Below are positions 1 to 8,758 of a stretch of 64,000 nucleotides of DNA, piece by piece. A program made the translations under genes and the position numbers. The notes under the pieces were generated by a model. The model did not search any database and was not told where the DNA came from. It saw only the letters and a list, made by a program, of their open reading frames with translations. Source of the stretch: Diplonema japonicum (Eukaryota; Euglenozoa; Diplonemea; Diplonemida; Diplonemidae); assembly GCA_964019335.1 (NCBI GenBank), contig OZ025689.1, positions 493,026 through 557,025 of the forward strand, written 5' to 3'. The stretch's first letter is position 1. The number at the start of each line of letters is the position of its first letter.

Positions 1-398
1 CCCTCCTTTCTTAATAAAATAAAATTGCGGGGAGTAAAATAAAAACAATTTTATTCGCGCCCAATGTATTTCTGTCAACTCTGGGGGGGGGGGGGGGGGG
101 ATAAGAAATCACTCGATTTTTTTTCTTCATTAGGAGTGACAGAAAATTCATCAGTTCGTTGTGAACAAATAAATATTGTAAAACAAAACCAAAAACAAAA
201 AATTGACGAATAGGACAAGCACCTGTTGTCTCAATTGCATAATATTCCAATCAGAGGGCTTCAAAGGGTTGCCGCCGCCTGTCATGAACCCCCAGACAAG
301 AAGACTTTTGGCTGATTTTTTTTCCAAAAAAAAAAAAAAAAAAAAAAACCGAACTTGTCCGTTTTTATTCGTCAAAAATGTTTGTTTTACAACAAACT

Positions 399-433
<35 letters not shown>

Positions 434-870
434 CCCCTCTTTTTTTCTTCTCTTGCTTTGGGGTTTGCAAAGCCTATACCCAGGTGTGTCTAGCTGACGT
501 TTGTATCTTCCAATCCAGAACTTAAATAAAAACAATAAAAAAAAAGAAAATAGGAGAAACAAAAAAAAAAAAGAACTCCCCGTTTCTAGAGTGTAAAATT
601 GTAAGGTCATTTTTTTTTACTTCGGGAGAGACAGTAGACGGTGAGAGAGCAGTATACACGGGCATGTGGGCACGGACTAGTAAACTACTCTGGGGAGAAA
701 TACTGGGGGGACGCATTTTCATCACAAAACACAAAAAATGAGAAAGGAGGGGGGGGGGGAGGGGGGCAAGAATAACAAAAATGTTGTATTCGGCAATCAA
801 ATAGAGCAAGAGCAACAGTGATAAGGTATGGGGGAGAAATGGTGCAGTATACAAGAATAAAAAGAGGAAA

Positions 871-942
871 GAATGACTTTGGTTGCTTCATAAACCGCCT
901 GGCTTACGAACAACTTCTTTGCCGCGATAGCGAATGTTGCTT
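871..942 (+). repeat. Dispersed repeat C, copy 1
   Basis: About 72 bp nearly identical, in the same orientation, to 47300-47371. Differences are scattered substitutions. Reading the reverse strand gives a short shared peptide containing QAVYEATKVIL, so it could be a fragment of an old coding element, but no longer frame survives at either copy. Confidence 0.75.
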
Positions 943-968
943 CAGATTGTTAACCCAAATGGAAAAAA

Positions 969-1007
969 TATATGGGTTAAAGGAGGCCGGTGTTGGCGGT
1001 GCCCAAA
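969..1007 (-). repeat. A-type short repeat, copy 1 (possible LINE 3' end)
   Basis: On the minus strand it reads with the core CCAACACCGGCCTCC followed by ATATA. Related copies lie at 18034-18080 and 53430-53474. The three copies share about 35-40 bp and the same orientation. I infer a solo 3' end of a retroelement subfamily, by analogy with the B-type repeat attached to the intact LINE. Confidence 0.5.
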
Positions 1008-1400
1008 AATAATAATAATGTTCATCGACTCAAAAACAAATTTCTGAAGAGAAAAAAAAAGGGGGGGGTATATTCTTTTTTTTTCTTTCTCGGCTCTTGG
1101 ATATTGGGAAACTATGAATAGAAATAGAATAAATAGAAGAAAAAAAAAAAGAGAAAGAACAACAGATGAAACGTTCAGAGAGGGGGAGGTTGGTTGTATC
1201 ACACTAAACGGTTTTTTTTTTTTTTTTTTTTTTTATCTTTTTTTTTTTTATTATTTCTCTTCTGAAATTTCTTCACGATCCCAGGGCTCATTATTTCATT
1301 ACTTACGGTGAAGTAACAGGTAAATAATATGCTTCAGTGGGCCAATTTTTGCTTCGCCGGTAAATGCCCTCAGACGTAATAGCTTGCTTCTCGTGAAGCT

Positions 1401-1459
<59 letters not shown>

Positions 1460-1552
1460 CTTCCCCTGGCAGTCGTGAAGTAATTTCGAGGAGTGTCGTG
1501 AAAATATAAAAAAAAAATTTTTTTTTTCTTTTTTTTTTTTTTTTTATTATTA

Positions 1553-4500
1553 TTATCTCATGGAAAACCCCAATGTAAATTCCTCACCCATTGTCCCAAG
1601 CCAACCTTCGTTTTGGGTGTCAGACAAGTTCAAGGTTATATCGTAAGGCATAGGTGGAACAGAGTCGACAGCGGCCGCAAGACACGCCGATTTTATGAAA
1701 TGCAGAGAGGATTCAGGACCGTTAAGAGTTTCCTTAGAATTATGCGTCCTGCACGTGTCTTCAAAACACGCCCCGCAGACAGCATGCTCGCACTCCGCGC
1801 ACGTAAATACAGAACAACGTGTTTTGCACACACTGCATGTGCGCTCCACGCGGGCGGCTTCTATAGTTTGAGACACCACTTCATATGCGGGTTTCGACCC
1901 ACGTAAGGCATCCTTAACAGATAACTTGAACACGGAACCCCATGTTGCATCTGCAGGACCTTCTGAAGAAAACCCCCATGAGGATATGCACGCCGCAAGG
2001 CCCACTAGGTTCAATTCGTACACAAACAACTGCTGCGAGAAACTGGGCGGGTGCGGCGCGCACGTGAACAGCTCAATCGGTCTGATGTAATCCTCCACAG
2101 ACGGTTCTTCAGCAATACCGGGCACACCAGGGATGGCACTGCACAGAGCGAACGTGCCCAATACAGAGGCCTTTGAGGCCAGCATCAGTGACATGTCAAC
2201 TGCCCCGCCGATCACCATCATATTTTTCTGCGTTTCCGTTCCAACCCTCCCGTGAAGCGACGCGCCTGTCGTGATGCCCACGTTGACCATGTCCCCCCAC
2301 ACATCACTGTAGCTGATGAAGTTCCGCCCTGTTCCTCTGAAGATCGCGGCGAACCGTGTCGCCTGAACCACGTGTTGCGGACACCTTTTCATCACGTTCC
2401 ACGTTACTAACATGACACTTCCGCAGACGGATTGGAAGATCCCCTCTGTTTTTTGAACCGTTTCAAAAATCGGGGTCATCAGCGCTCCCAACCCTTCCGG
2501 TGCACTGCCCATCTGTTTAAGATATCTGTAATTCACTTTAATGGTCGCTACAGTGGACGCCACGGACCGTAAAGGCATCTTGTGGTGTTTTAAAGCAGTT
2601 GACAGTGATGATTCCGGTGGGGATTTCGAGAATGGAAGCGTGCTGCTTGTTTTCTTTTTATGCGCTGCTGTGAGGACCTCGGATCTTCTCTGCAGCAAGT
2701 CTCCCGGCAGTACGATGCTGATGTTCGACAGCTGCACAACGCCTCTCAGAGGGACTTTTCCCAATGATGAAAGTTCCATTTCCCCCAGTTCCTTTACATC
2801 GTCGCCGATGTCTTGAAGTACCTCTTCTGTCACAGCGACACTGCCTCCCACAGCTACGCTTTCCACCCTTGCTGCTTTGTTTACTGTTTTCCCGAAGAAG
2901 TCGATTCTTCCTGTGAGGGGGTTTTTTTGTGGTTCTACGTCTCCTGCGTGGATTCCGATTCTTACCCTTGGCCCACGCCAAAGGAGAGAACCGGAGTCGG
3001 ACTTCTTCTCTTTGCAGTACGCGGTCTTCAGCAACCCTGATGGCCAGTCGGCTTGGACGAGCTTTTGCTGCACCGTGAGGGAGAATCGTAACGCATCTTT
3101 CGAGGTGCGGAATGCTACCATGAATGCGTCGCCGATTGTCTTCACCTCGTACCCTTCGCATTTCTGGATCACAGAGCGGATGACTTCGTTGTGCGTGTTT
3201 AATGCACTTCGCATGCTTCCAGGACATGCCTCCCAAAGTAATGTGGAGGCTTGTATATCCGTGAAAACAATAGCAGCATAAGAAGCAGGGTTGGCTTCCA
3301 TCTGTGCCGCGAAGGGGTCCTGCGTGGGTTCCGTCACATACTTCGGGGACATCGTGTATTGCGAAGAGTTGGAGACCTGTGCCTGCTCGATAAGCTGGCC
3401 GGGGAGGAACGGGAGGTACGACGCAAGATTGTCGACAAGCCCCGTGTACGCTGAGAGCAACGTCCTCGGTACGTCCTCCACCGACTCGTTTATAAGGACC
3501 TTGGCGTCGTCCAGGTTGAGCTTCACGATGGCACTGGCGATATCGTCCGCTAGTGAAATCGCTGACACCATTCTCTCGTCTTCGACCTCGCCGATGTAAA
3601 AGGACTCCAGTTTGCGTCTTGCATCTAAAGAGTGCGCGTTGTCGATGAACGTTTCTGTAGCATCGTCACCAGCGAATTCTAGGAGCACCCCTGCGCCACC
3701 AGGGTGTGTGGTGAGCCAGGATTTCACCGCAAAGACCCTGCCTTCAATTACGACCCAAGGGTCGATCGCGTTGTTGTGCTCCTTTATCTCCGCCCACGGA
3801 ACCTTTGTCACGTTGATGGTTCTTGCAAGACGCGCGCGGCGTCTTACGTGAAACTTTCTTTTAATAACTTCCAACACAATCGCGATTCCCGTGAACACCG
3901 ACAACCCTATGATGGATGCCGTTTTCATCCGTCCCGCGCCTAATGTGTCTGTCATCTCCATGCGTTCGATCCCACGGAAAACTTGAAAGAACGCAAGAAC
4001 ACCCACCGCTCTCCCGAGCATCGGGTGGACATAACGTGCCACCTTGCGAACAGCAGTATCGGGATCGGGGAAAAGAACGGAAAGAGAACCGAAAAAGGGC
4101 ATAGCGAGTATGATGGAAAAGACAGTATATCCAACGTATCGATGCTCCTCTATGCCTTTAGCGGTGGAGTTGACCTTGTAAACGAACCCAGTGATTACTG
4201 TGATGAGAGTGGCGGTCATGACGAAGACGTGAAGGTAGAAAGCCATTCCAAAACCTGTTCTGCTGTGGATGGAGTTCCCCAGCCCGAAGATTGGCTTTCC
4301 GTAACGCTTGATTAGGATACCGAATGGGAGGAGGTAGCACCAACCGGCAACCATTAGCGATCCGTGAATCCGTCTTTGAAAGAGCTTGCTGTTGCCATAT
4401 GTGACGGTGGAGGTTAAGAAGTCTAGGCTCATGGTAAGAGGAATTGAACGGTGCTTTCTGAACTTTGCGCGGCCGTCCTCGGAGTACATATTGATGTTGA

Positions 4501-4954
4501 TCGGACCTTTGTTGAATCGTTTAGTATCACGGGTGAAGCGGAGGATTGTGAAGCCTGATTCTCTTCCCACTGTGCTGTTGTCGTAGAGCAGTCCGATTTT
4601 CTCGCCAGCTGCGATGTTCTTCTCGATTGTGAACCCGTTTCTCGATTCAAAATCGCTGCTGTCAAAGAAATACACTAGAATCCCTCGGAGATCGCCTATA
4701 ACGGACACGGCTGGATACATGTCTCCGATTTTATCAGGGAAGGCGATTGAGATGTACCCGTCGTCCGCGTGGGTCAGTGCGATGTCCGCTTCGCTGTCGC
4801 CCTCTACGTAGTTCCAATGCAAGGCGTACCCGTCCCTCACCGAGACCATGCATTGATAAGTGTGGGTGCTGTTGAAGGTTATGTTCGATGAAATGCATTG
4901 TCCTGAAATTGTGTTCGCGCACAACAGCAACAAGATTAGCATTTGTCGGTGCAT
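1553..4954 (-). CDS. DOMON-cytochrome b561-cytochrome b5-adenylate cyclase fusion protein, paralogue 1
   Basis: 1,133 aa when started at the ATG at 4954, where a signal peptide (LILLLLCANTISG) begins; the 24 upstream in-frame codons only translate an A/G-rich leader. Visible order: signal peptide 1-18; DOMON-like beta domain about 25-150; cytochrome b561 membrane domain about 190-370 with four candidate heme histidines (near 197, 242, 272, 310); cytochrome b5 domain about 385-460 with HPGG (near 417) and a second heme His (near 441); linker with NLxxYxPFLP; class III cyclase domain about 555-720 with both metal Asp residues (FTDIQAS, GDAFMVAF), EVKTIGD Lys typical of ATP cyclases and NKAAR; a second, degenerate cyclase-like domain about 800-950; Cys-rich B-box-like segment about 1040-1072. 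Expected at a membrane with DOMON outside and cyclase in the cytosol. The link between heme redox state and cAMP synthesis is inference. Confidence 0.88.
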   Translation of the reverse strand: MHRQMLILLLLCANTISGQCISSNITFNSTHTYQCMVSVRDGYALHWNYVEGDSEADIALTHADDGYISIAFPDKIGDMYPAVSVIGDLRGILVYFFDSSDFESRNGFTIEKNIAAGEKIGLLYDNSTVGRESGFTILRFTRDTKRFNKGPININMYSEDGRAKFRKHRSIPLTMSLDFLTSTVTYGNSKLFQRRIHGSLMVAGWCYLLPFGILIKRYGKPIFGLGNSIHSRTGFGMAFYLHVFVMTATLITVITGFVYKVNSTAKGIEEHRYVGYTVFSIILAMPFFGSLSVLFPDPDTAVRKVARYVHPMLGRAVGVLAFFQVFRGIERMEMTDTLGAGRMKTASIIGLSVFTGIAIVLEVIKRKFHVRRRARLARTINVTKVPWAEIKEHNNAIDPWVVIEGRVFAVKSWLTTHPGGAGVLLEFAGDDATETFIDNAHSLDARRKLESFYIGEVEDERMVSAISLADDIASAIVKLNLDDAKVLINESVEDVPRTLLSAYTGLVDNLASYLPFLPGQLIEQAQVSNSSQYTMSPKYVTEPTQDPFAAQMEANPASYAAIVFTDIQASTLLWEACPGSMRSALNTHNEVIRSVIQKCEGYEVKTIGDAFMVAFRTSKDALRFSLTVQQKLVQADWPSGLLKTAYCKEKKSDSGSLLWRGPRVRIGIHAGDVEPQKNPLTGRIDFFGKTVNKAARVESVAVGGSVAVTEEVLQDIGDDVKELGEMELSSLGKVPLRGVVQLSNISIVLPGDLLQRRSEVLTAAHKKKTSSTLPFSKSPPESSLSTALKHHKMPLRSVASTVATIKVNYRYLKQMGSAPEGLGALMTPIFETVQKTEGIFQSVCGSVMLVTWNVMKRCPQHVVQATRFAAIFRGTGRNFISYSDVWGDMVNVGITTGASLHGRVGTETQKNMMVIGGAVDMSLMLASKASVLGTFALCSAIPGVPGIAEEPSVEDYIRPIELFTCAPHPPSFSQQLFVYELNLVGLAACISSWGFSSEGPADATWGSVFKLSVKDALRGSKPAYEVVSQTIEAARVERTCSVCKTRCSVFTCAECEHAVCGACFEDTCRTHNSKETLNGPESSLHFIKSACLAAAVDSVPPMPYDITLNLSDTQNEGWLGTMGEEFTLGFSMR

Positions 4955-5162
4955 TTTTTTTTTCTTCCCCCTCCCCCCTCCCTCTTGTTTTTTGTTTTTT
5001 GTTGTTTTTTTTTTTGTTTCCTCCATTACGCAGGAAAAAGAAATAAAACTTTTTGTACTTTTCCATTTCCCCCCCCATTTTTTTCCTGTAAAGCAAAAAA
5101 AAAAAGGGGGTGAAAAAAAAAAACTTTTTTTTTTTGTTCATCTTTCCTGTTCTCTTTGAGAC

Positions 5163-8100
5163 TTAGACATGTACGACAACGTTCTCCTCTTGCGGGGCAG
5201 AACCGGTAACGAATGCATGGCTGCAGGTTTCATTGCATGGGGTGATCACAAATACTTCAGGATGCACCTTGTCAACGGCAGCTCTACGTACGTTGCTTAC
5301 GAGGACATTGATGGCGCTGTCGGACGACTCGAGGTCGCGCTTCAAGTGGTTCTCACACGTTGCTTGGCAGCAGCTCCCGCAAATGGACACCTCGCAATCC
5401 GTGCAGTACACAGCACAGGTGTCGGAGTTGCACTTCAAACACTTCAGTTCCCCCTTCACGGCTTCAAAAATTTGCACGACATCTGTATACGCAGCAAGGT
5501 CTCCTGACAATGCAGATCGAAGAGTTTGGCTGATGGAGTGTCCCCAGGACGCATTTGCTGGCCCTGTACTCTCGAACCCCCATGAAGATGCGCAACATGC
5601 CAGAGCTGCTGTGTTCATTTCATAAACAAACATGTTCACGGGCAAGTCCACAGTGAACGTTTTCATTGCCAAGGCCTGTATCGGCCGCAAGTGATCCGCC
5701 AGTGACGGTTCGTCAGCAATGCCCAGCACACCTGGTACTGCACAGCACAGTGCGAACGAGTTGTACTCCTTTGCGAGCGCGGCAAGTCTAGTCGCAGTGC
5801 TGACTGAACTTCCGACCAAAAGTATGAACTTACGCCGTTCGCTCCCGCATGACCCGAAGTACCCCACGCCTGTGGCCACACCTGCATATACCATCCCACC
5901 CCAAGGCCCTTGTCCTTGAAGGAAGTTCTGCCCCGCCATCCGAAGATCCACCATGCAGCGTGCTGCCTGCAAACGATGCTGCGTGACCTTCCTTTCAAGG
6001 TTCCATCCAAGCAAAACAGCGTCCCCGAAAACAGATTCGCAGACACCTTCCGTTCGCTGCACAGACCCAATGATCGGCTCAAACAGCTCTGAGATTCCAA
6101 GAGGCATGTCCTCACAGTGGTTTAGGTAAGCATAGTTTATAGTGATGGTGCTCACGGTGCAGGTTGACTCACGGAAGGCGGTTTGAGTGCGGCGCATGGC
6201 GGAGGCGATGGAGCCATGGTGGATCCTTCGAGAGTGGACGGAGGGCTCCTGTTGGACAAGGATCTTTCTTCTGTCGTGGAGTTCGATGGGGATCAGCAGC
6301 GTGATGTGCGATAGTTTCATGACGCCCTTCAACGGCACCTTCCCTATCGACACGGTGAGCAGCTGGCCTATTGCGTTCATCTCCTCTGTGGTGATCGCGT
6401 CCAACACCTCTTCCGTTACAGCGACACTGCCTCCTACAGCCACGCCTTCTACCCTTGCTGCCTTGTTCACAGTGTTTCCGAAGAAGTCGATTCTTCCTGT
6501 GAGGGGGTTTTGCAGAGGTTCTACTTCTCCGGTATGTATTCCTACTCGAACCCGTGGGCCTGACCATATCAAGGTCCCGTCGCCGTCGCGTCTTTTTTTG
6601 CAGAGATTGATGTCCAGTAGTTGTTTAGGCCAGTCGGCAGCTAGGAGGCTGTGCTGCACGTCGATCCCGAAGCTCAACGCGTCCCTTGCAATACGGAACG
6701 CCACCATGAACGCGTCGCCCATGTTTTTCACCTCGTACCCGTTGTTCTTGCCAATCACAGTGCGAACTGCATTATTGTGAACACTTAACGCGCTGTGCAT
6801 GCCTGCACGGCATGTGTCCCACAGGTATTTAGATGACTGTATGTCCGTAAACACGATGGTGGAGTGTGTGGGCGGGTTGTCCTCGATCTCACGGTTCAGT
6901 GCATAGTTGCCCACTTCGCTGACCTGATAAACAGCTGCACGATTCAACGGAGCTGATTCCTTCTTCCGCACGGCGGCCCCGCTGTGATACGCCTTCTCCA
7001 ATAGCTGTTCGGGGAGGTAAGGTTGGTACGATGAAAGGTTGTCGATGAGGCCGGTGTACGCACAGAGGAGCGTTGACGGGACCTCCATCACCGCTTCTTC
7101 GACCATGAGCCGTGCCTCATCGAGGTTCAGCACCAAGATGGCATTGGCAATGTCGTCTGCGAGGGAAATTGCAGAAACAATACGGTCGTCCTCCACGTCG
7201 CCTTCGTAAAAACATTTCAGTTTCTTCCTCGCTTCTTGTGAATGCGCGGTTTCGAGGAATACGGTTGTTGCGTCTTGTCCCACGTGTGCGAGTAAAACCT
7301 CGGGGCCGCCCGGGTGGGTGTGCAACCATTTCTTAACACAGTACACTCTTCCTTCAACAACCACCCATGGGTCTTCTGGTGTGTTGTGCATCTTGACCTC
7401 CGCCCACGGGATTTTAGAAATCGCCGTGGGGTGTGATAAATCGGATTTCCTCTTCACAAGGTACAACCGTTTCACGAGTTCCAAGACAAGCCCAACGGAC
7501 ACTGAACTGGAGAGCCCGATAATGGCGGTGATTTCAAGGTTGTTCGCCCAGGATGGGTCGGAATGTCGCATTTTCGATATTCCGCTGAAGACCTGCACGC
7601 TGGCGAGGATTCCTGCGCTTCTCCCGATCAACGGATGTGCTATCGATACCATTTTCCTGACAGGGTGGGCTGGAGGGAACAGACGCGGTAAAACACCGAG
7701 GGTGACCAAAGCAGCGGCGGCAGCTGGGATCGCGTAGCCTATCTTGTTGTGCTTCAAATCGTCGTTCTCAGGGCCGTTTCGAAAATTTTCGACAGCTATT
7801 AACAAACCGGCGAGCGTGAGTGCCAGACCGGACACCATCAATGCAATGTGCAGACAAAAGGCCAGCCCAAACCCGTTTTGAACAGCGTTTCCCAAGCCGA
7901 AGATGGGTTTCCCAAATCGTTTTATGAGCACTCCATAAGGAACAAAGACGCACCATGCAACTACCATGAGGCACCCGTGAACCCGCCGCTTTTGCACCAG
8001 CGTGTCGGAGTAGAAGATCGCACCGGTGTTCAAATTGACTGTGAAGCACATTGGTATTTCCCTGTGCTTTTGAAACACTGTTCTTTCAGAGTCAAGACCT

Positions 8101-8546
8101 ACGCATATATTAGGTTTGCCTGACTCCTGGTACCCTAGTGTGTTTCTCGCAAAGAGTAGCATTGTTCTCCCGCTTTCCCGTACTGCTTTTGTGCTATTCA
8201 GAACCGCAATGTCTTCTCCGGCTGTTGGGTCGAAAGAGACTTTCCCGTCGTCGTACCTCTGCATCTTGAGCACTTTCTCACCTTTGCTGTCGGTGATCAC
8301 TGCGTAGGCAGGTGTCATCCTGCCGTTCTCGTCGGGGAATGACAAGGCGACCCATCCTGTCGTTGGGGCTGTGATGGCAAAGTTTGCTCTTTTTGCGCCG
8401 ACTGTCCAGCCCCAATGCAGCACGCTGCCTCCGTTCAGCTCTGCCATGCACCCATAGCTCAAGCTATCCGATATCAAATCTGACTTCGTGCATGGTGATG
8501 CGGTGCTAGTCTGTGCGGCCGCTGCAACCACCAGCAGAACCAGCAT
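5163..8546 (-). CDS. DOMON-cytochrome b561-cytochrome b5-adenylate cyclase fusion protein, paralogue 2
   Basis: 1,127 aa, starting with a signal peptide (MLVLLVVAAAAQTSTAS). Same architecture and similar length as the downstream paralogue at 1553-4954, from which it is separated by about 200 bp, so the two are a tandem duplication that has diverged considerably. DOMON about 25-150; b561 histidines near 190, 233, 265 and 304; cytochrome b5 HPGG near 411 and second His near 436; linker NLSSYQPYLP; active-looking class III cyclase domain (FTDIQSS, EVKNMGDAFMVAF, RVRVGIHTGEV, NTVNKAARVE). The second cyclase-like domain lacks the metal Asp residues. The C-terminal Cys-rich box (CLKC...CAVYC..C...ICGSC) is conserved. 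Cyclase subfamily resembles kinetoplastid receptor cyclases. Function as a redox-sensing cAMP source is inferred. Confidence 0.88.
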   Translation of the reverse strand: MLVLLVVAAAAQTSTASPCTKSDLISDSLSYGCMAELNGGSVLHWGWTVGAKRANFAITAPTTGWVALSFPDENGRMTPAYAVITDSKGEKVLKMQRYDDGKVSFDPTAGEDIAVLNSTKAVRESGRTMLLFARNTLGYQESGKPNICVGLDSERTVFQKHREIPMCFTVNLNTGAIFYSDTLVQKRRVHGCLMVVAWCVFVPYGVLIKRFGKPIFGLGNAVQNGFGLAFCLHIALMVSGLALTLAGLLIAVENFRNGPENDDLKHNKIGYAIPAAAAALVTLGVLPRLFPPAHPVRKMVSIAHPLIGRSAGILASVQVFSGISKMRHSDPSWANNLEITAIIGLSSSVSVGLVLELVKRLYLVKRKSDLSHPTAISKIPWAEVKMHNTPEDPWVVVEGRVYCVKKWLHTHPGGPEVLLAHVGQDATTVFLETAHSQEARKKLKCFYEGDVEDDRIVSAISLADDIANAILVLNLDEARLMVEEAVMEVPSTLLCAYTGLIDNLSSYQPYLPEQLLEKAYHSGAAVRKKESAPLNRAAVYQVSEVGNYALNREIEDNPPTHSTIVFTDIQSSKYLWDTCRAGMHSALSVHNNAVRTVIGKNNGYEVKNMGDAFMVAFRIARDALSFGIDVQHSLLAADWPKQLLDINLCKKRRDGDGTLIWSGPRVRVGIHTGEVEPLQNPLTGRIDFFGNTVNKAARVEGVAVGGSVAVTEEVLDAITTEEMNAIGQLLTVSIGKVPLKGVMKLSHITLLIPIELHDRRKILVQQEPSVHSRRIHHGSIASAMRRTQTAFRESTCTVSTITINYAYLNHCEDMPLGISELFEPIIGSVQRTEGVCESVFGDAVLLGWNLERKVTQHRLQAARCMVDLRMAGQNFLQGQGPWGGMVYAGVATGVGYFGSCGSERRKFILLVGSSVSTATRLAALAKEYNSFALCCAVPGVLGIADEPSLADHLRPIQALAMKTFTVDLPVNMFVYEMNTAALACCASSWGFESTGPANASWGHSISQTLRSALSGDLAAYTDVVQIFEAVKGELKCLKCNSDTCAVYCTDCEVSICGSCCQATCENHLKRDLESSDSAINVLVSNVRRAAVDKVHPEVFVITPCNETCSHAFVTGSAPQEENVVVHV

Positions 8547-8758
8547 ATACCTTGTCGCTTTTTCTTCTTTTCTTTTTTTTTTTTTGCTGCACGGAGAGGA
8601 TTATGAGAATGAAGATGGGGGGGGGGGGGGGGGATCGGGGGGAAGAAGAAACCCGTTAAAAAAACGGTGTTTATTTGAAACTACAAGTACAGAATGAAAC
8701 AAAAATGGAGGAGAAAAAGGAGGCGGGGGTCGGGGGGGGAGATAGGGAAACATAAAGA
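8547..8758. other. Short intergenic spacer upstream of paralogue 2
   Basis: About 210 bp with G and A/T runs and no supported feature. Confidence 0.6.

Larger units (their letters stand above)
1..1552. other. Intergenic region rich in homopolymers and dispersed repeats
   Basis: No gene is supported here. The stretch is dominated by long T, A and G runs (for example about 33 T near 400-433 and a T-rich block at 1403-1460). It contains one copy each of dispersed repeat C (871-942) and of the A-type repeat (969-1007). The open frames present are short and mostly translate homopolymers. Confidence 0.7.

Noticed and set aside
2658-3236. Long shadow frames inside the cyclase genes
   Set aside because: They are Arg/Ser-rich alternative readings of well-supported coding sequence.
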